Assembly (NCBI GenBank): GCA_900557355.1
Contig: USSR01000258.1
Location: forward strand, 1-8,882
DNA from: an uncultured Bacteroides sp.
GTDB lineage: Bacteria > Bacteroidota > Bacteroidia > Bacteroidales > Bacteroidaceae
Direction: 5' to 3'
DNA length: 8,882 bases
Positions 7,573-8,882 of the stretch are shown here, in pieces (position 1 is the first letter of the stretch; every line of letters begins with the position of its first letter). The position numbers and the translations under genes are program-made. The notes beneath the pieces were generated by a model. It searched no databases. It worked only from the letters and a program-made list of their open reading frames with translations, and was not told the DNA's origin.

Positions 7573-7604
7573 CAAACATAGACTATGATTTTCAGGCAAA
7601 AAAA
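7573..7604 (-). promoter_or_regulatory. Promoter of the TonB-dependent receptor gene
   Basis: On the minus strand TATGTTTG (7573-7580) matches the -7 consensus TAnnTTTG. The -33 region falls in the T-tract of the preceding terminator: TTTT at the ideal 20-nt spacing (7601-7604), or a perfect TTTG at 16 nt (7597-7600). The start would lie near 7566, with a leader of roughly 23 nt to the ATG at 7542. Confidence 0.6.
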
Positions 7605-7629
7605 TATCCGGGACAGACTGCCCGGATAT
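7598..7629 (-). terminator. Intrinsic terminator after the lytTR gene
   Basis: A perfect 9-bp stem, ATATCCGGG at 7604-7612 and CCCGGATAT at 7621-7629, with an 8-nt loop. On the minus strand it is followed by an unbroken run of seven T (7598-7604 on the complement). It separates the LytTR regulator from the receptor gene, so the receptor needs its own promoter unless readthrough is controlled. Confidence 0.9.
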
Positions 7630-7690
7630 GTGACAAACAGCACTCCTCCTGTGACGAATGGCTGTATTTTTCTTTATTCTGTGACGAATG
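7629..7690. repeat. Spaced direct repeats, candidate LytTR binding sites
   Basis: CTGTGACGAATG occurs exactly twice, at 7649-7660 and 7679-7690, with 30-bp period. A related copy, TGTGACAAACAG, begins at 7629, so the TGTGAC cores start at 7629, 7650 and 7680 (periods 21 and 30 bp). The block starts next to the lytTR stop codon and reaches the base of the terminator hairpin. Known LytTR regulators (AgrA, ComE) bind pairs of 9-bp direct repeats with a 21-22 bp period, which the first pair matches in spacing; the core sequence differs. Binding is inference. Confidence 0.55.
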
Positions 7691-7691
7691 A

Positions 7692-8624
7692 CTACCCTTC
7701 CGCACCTCCTTCTATCAGCGTTTTTATCTCTTTTGCATAGCCTCTGGAAACCGGAACTTCTTCCGTACATCCTTCCAGTCTCAAACGGTATCCTTGTGAG
7801 TTTCCATCTACTTTTACCACAGTGCGTATGTTCACCAGAAAGGCCCGGTGACAACGGACAATGAACGAACAGGCAGCAACCGCTTCTTCTGCCTGCTTCA
7901 TAGTAGCCCGCACTAACTTTTGCTGCATCTTATCCGCACTACTGTAAGCTACTCTTATATAATTCCCTTCTGCTTCTACATAAAATAAGGTATGGGCATC
8001 CACTTCCAGCATTTCTTTCGTTCCGCCGGAGAAAACCAACTGCATAAAAGTTTCTTCTTCTGCTGCTCCACCCTCTCCTATCTGTTCCTCATTCCTTGTC
8101 CGAATCTTCTCCTTCTGGGTATTCTCTCTTTTCGCAAGAGCGTAGTTGATCTCCGTTGCCTCCTTCAGATTACGTACCAGCTGCAAATTACGATTCCACA
8201 TCAAAAAGAAGACAATAGGGAAAGGAGCAAGAACCGCCACCCAAGCCAAACTTATCAGAAATCCTTTCCAGCTCAGTAGGAATGAACCAAATACCCAAGC
8301 CGTATAGAAACAGTTACCTATCGCAATCAGCAAACAAGCTCCTAACGTTCCTAACAATTCGCGGCCTAATGTCCAGTTCTTCTCACTATGATAACGGGGA
8401 AACAAAGCAGGAAACAAATACGTGGAGATACTCAGTGCCAATGAAGAAACCACTCCATAACCTAACACTACCCAGAATTTATAGCCTCCCATCATAGAAA
8501 TGCCAAAAGGCTGCAACACAAAAAGGATCAGAAACACTATAAGTGAAGGTATTATCACGCTTTTCCATCTCTTCACCAATGATGGATAAGGGCTTCGTAA
8601 AAGTGTCAACAGTTTATTTATCAT
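7692..8624 (-). CDS. Membrane-anchored LytTR family transcriptional regulator
   Basis: A 310-residue regulator with an N-terminal membrane domain and a C-terminal LytTR DNA-binding domain, without a receiver domain. Four hydrophobic segments are visible at about 23-40, 48-71, 90-113 and 120-143; the first holds LFVLQPFGI, a motif typical of Bacteroidetes membrane-LytTR proteins. A polar linker (150-192, rich in Lys/Arg/Glu, likely coiled coil) leads to the LytTR domain (about 203-305): LFYVEAEGNYIRVAY (213-227), KLVRATMKQAEEAV (236-249), FIVRCHRAFLVNI (254-266) and EVPVSRGYAKEIK (289-301). LytTR domains bind DNA through a ten-stranded beta fold. Because the sensor and DNA-binding parts are one chain, it probably contacts DNA while in the inner membrane. 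It is followed by spaced repeats, a terminator and the receptor gene, which suggests regulation of itself or the receptor. The start has a -7 element 44 nt upstream. Confidence 0.9.
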   Translation of the reverse strand: MINKLLTLLRSPYPSLVKRWKSVIIPSLIVFLILFVLQPFGISMMGGYKFWVVLGYGVVSSLALSISTYLFPALFPRYHSEKNWTLGRELLGTLGACLLIAIGNCFYTAWVFGSFLLSWKGFLISLAWVAVLAPFPIVFFLMWNRNLQLVRNLKEATEINYALAKRENTQKEKIRTRNEEQIGEGGAAEEETFMQLVFSGGTKEMLEVDAHTLFYVEAEGNYIRVAYSSADKMQQKLVRATMKQAEEAVAACSFIVRCHRAFLVNIRTVVKVDGNSQGYRLRLEGCTEEVPVSRGYAKEIKTLIEGGAEG

Positions 8625-8667
8625 TATGACTTCCTGTTTGTAAGGGTTGATTATGTGTAAGATGCTA

Positions 8668-8675
8668 CAAAGGTA
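8668..8675 (-). promoter_or_regulatory. Candidate -7 element for the lytTR gene
   Basis: On the minus strand TACCTTTG fits TAnnTTTG, giving a leader of about 36 nt before the ATG at 8624. No TTTG is present 19-21 nt upstream, so the promoter is non-ideal at -33. Confidence 0.5.
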
Positions 8676-8795
8676 TACAAATTATTAATAGATCGTACAT
8701 AGGTCATTTATCCCATTTTTAGTCACACTTTTGTAATATGCATATAGCAAAACCGGGCGTTTCTAAAGAAAAACGAGGAGAAAGTGCATTATTTT

Positions 8796-8814
8796 ATGTT
8801 TTAAAACATGTTTA
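8796..8814. promoter_or_regulatory. AT-rich palindrome, candidate operator
   Basis: ATGTTTTAAAACAT (8796-8809) is a perfect 14-bp palindrome and overlaps a second one, AAACATGTTT (8804-8813), so ATGTTTT and ATGTTTA also form a 12-bp-period direct repeat. It covers the place where the -33 box of the rightward promoter should be. A regulator site is likely but its owner is unknown. Confidence 0.4.
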
Positions 8815-8828
8815 TCGTGAACAATTCG

Positions 8829-8836
8829 TATCTTTG
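8829..8836 (+). promoter_or_regulatory. Rightward -7 element for a gene beyond the window
   Basis: TATCTTTG matches TAnnTTTG on the plus strand. The expected -33 position (about 8804-8809) holds AAACAT instead of TTTG and lies in the palindrome. Downstream comes a purine-rich leader (TAATAAGATAAAAGAAAAGATG) with no open frame before the window ends; the ATG at 8862 is followed at once by TAA. Confidence 0.55.
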
Positions 8837-8882
8837 CAGCGTTAATAAGATAAAAGAAAAGATGTAAAACCCGCTTTCCGAC

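Larger units (their letters stand above)
8625..8882. other. Divergent intergenic region, no coding sequence
   Basis: 258 bases of AT-rich DNA between the lytTR start and the right edge. It holds the leftward lytTR promoter, a 10-bp palindrome ATATGCATAT (8736-8745), the larger palindrome, and a rightward promoter. A single inverted-orientation copy of the TGTGAC core lies at 8722-8727. I see no tRNA or small protein gene here. The final bases (AACCCGCTTTCCGAC) could be the left arm of a leader hairpin whose partner is outside the window. Confidence 0.6.

Noticed and set aside
7629..7690. CRISPR-like array from the direct repeats
   Set aside because: Only two exact copies of a 12-mer with unequal spacing and no cas genes; a protein-binding site is more plausible.
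7543..7854. 103-codon open frame on the minus strand overlapping the end of lytTR and the terminator
   Set aside because: Arg/Cys-rich, no recognisable domain, and it runs through a strong terminator and the spaced repeats; it is an out-of-frame shadow.
8862..8867. ATG near the right edge as a start codon
   Set aside because: It is followed immediately by TAA.

Overview
The window looks like chromosome of a gut Bacteroides or close Bacteroidales relative; the species cannot be fixed by eye. Four things point there. The left-edge RNase Y has the Bacteroidetes-type sequence. Several upstream regions carry the Bacteroides -7 hexamer TAnnTTTG, once with a perfectly spaced -33 TTTG. There is a TonB-dependent receptor beside a DUF2141 protein, and a membrane-anchored LytTR regulator with the Bacteroidetes-typical QPFG motif. 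I see no rRNA, tRNA, IS element, phage gene or CRISPR array.

Layout. Left, plus strand (1-2337): the 3' end of rny (RNase Y) with a strong intrinsic terminator, then a consensus promoter whose -33 box sits in the terminator's T-rich tail. That promoter drives cutC and, 15 nt later, a lipoprotein with an HExxH zinc-peptidase motif. The middle and right (2388-8624) are all on the minus strand. In order of transcription (right to left) they are: a four-helix membrane LytTR transcription factor; an intergenic stretch with spaced direct repeats, a strong terminator and a new promoter; a compact TonB-dependent outer-membrane receptor; a small secreted DUF2141 protein; and an 887-residue lipoprotein with an N-terminal transglutaminase domain, a carboxypeptidase-regulatory-like domain, a second inactive-looking transglutaminase half and a thioredoxin-like C-terminus. 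The cutC-lipoprotein unit and the transglutaminase gene converge on one short hairpin at about 2322-2343. The right edge (8625-8882) is a divergent regulatory region for lytTR and for a gene starting beyond the window; it carries an AT-rich palindrome at the -33 position of the rightward promoter.

How they may work together (inference): the LytTR membrane protein could sense an envelope condition and act at the TGTGAC repeats that lie between it and the receptor gene. That would control the receptor, the DUF2141 protein and perhaps, by readthrough, the transglutaminase lipoprotein, giving a small envelope uptake or remodelling module. The receptor's substrate cannot be read from the sequence. 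The most notable points are the LytTR-adjacent repeats with 21- and 30-bp spacing, and the duplicated, partly dead transglutaminase lipoprotein.
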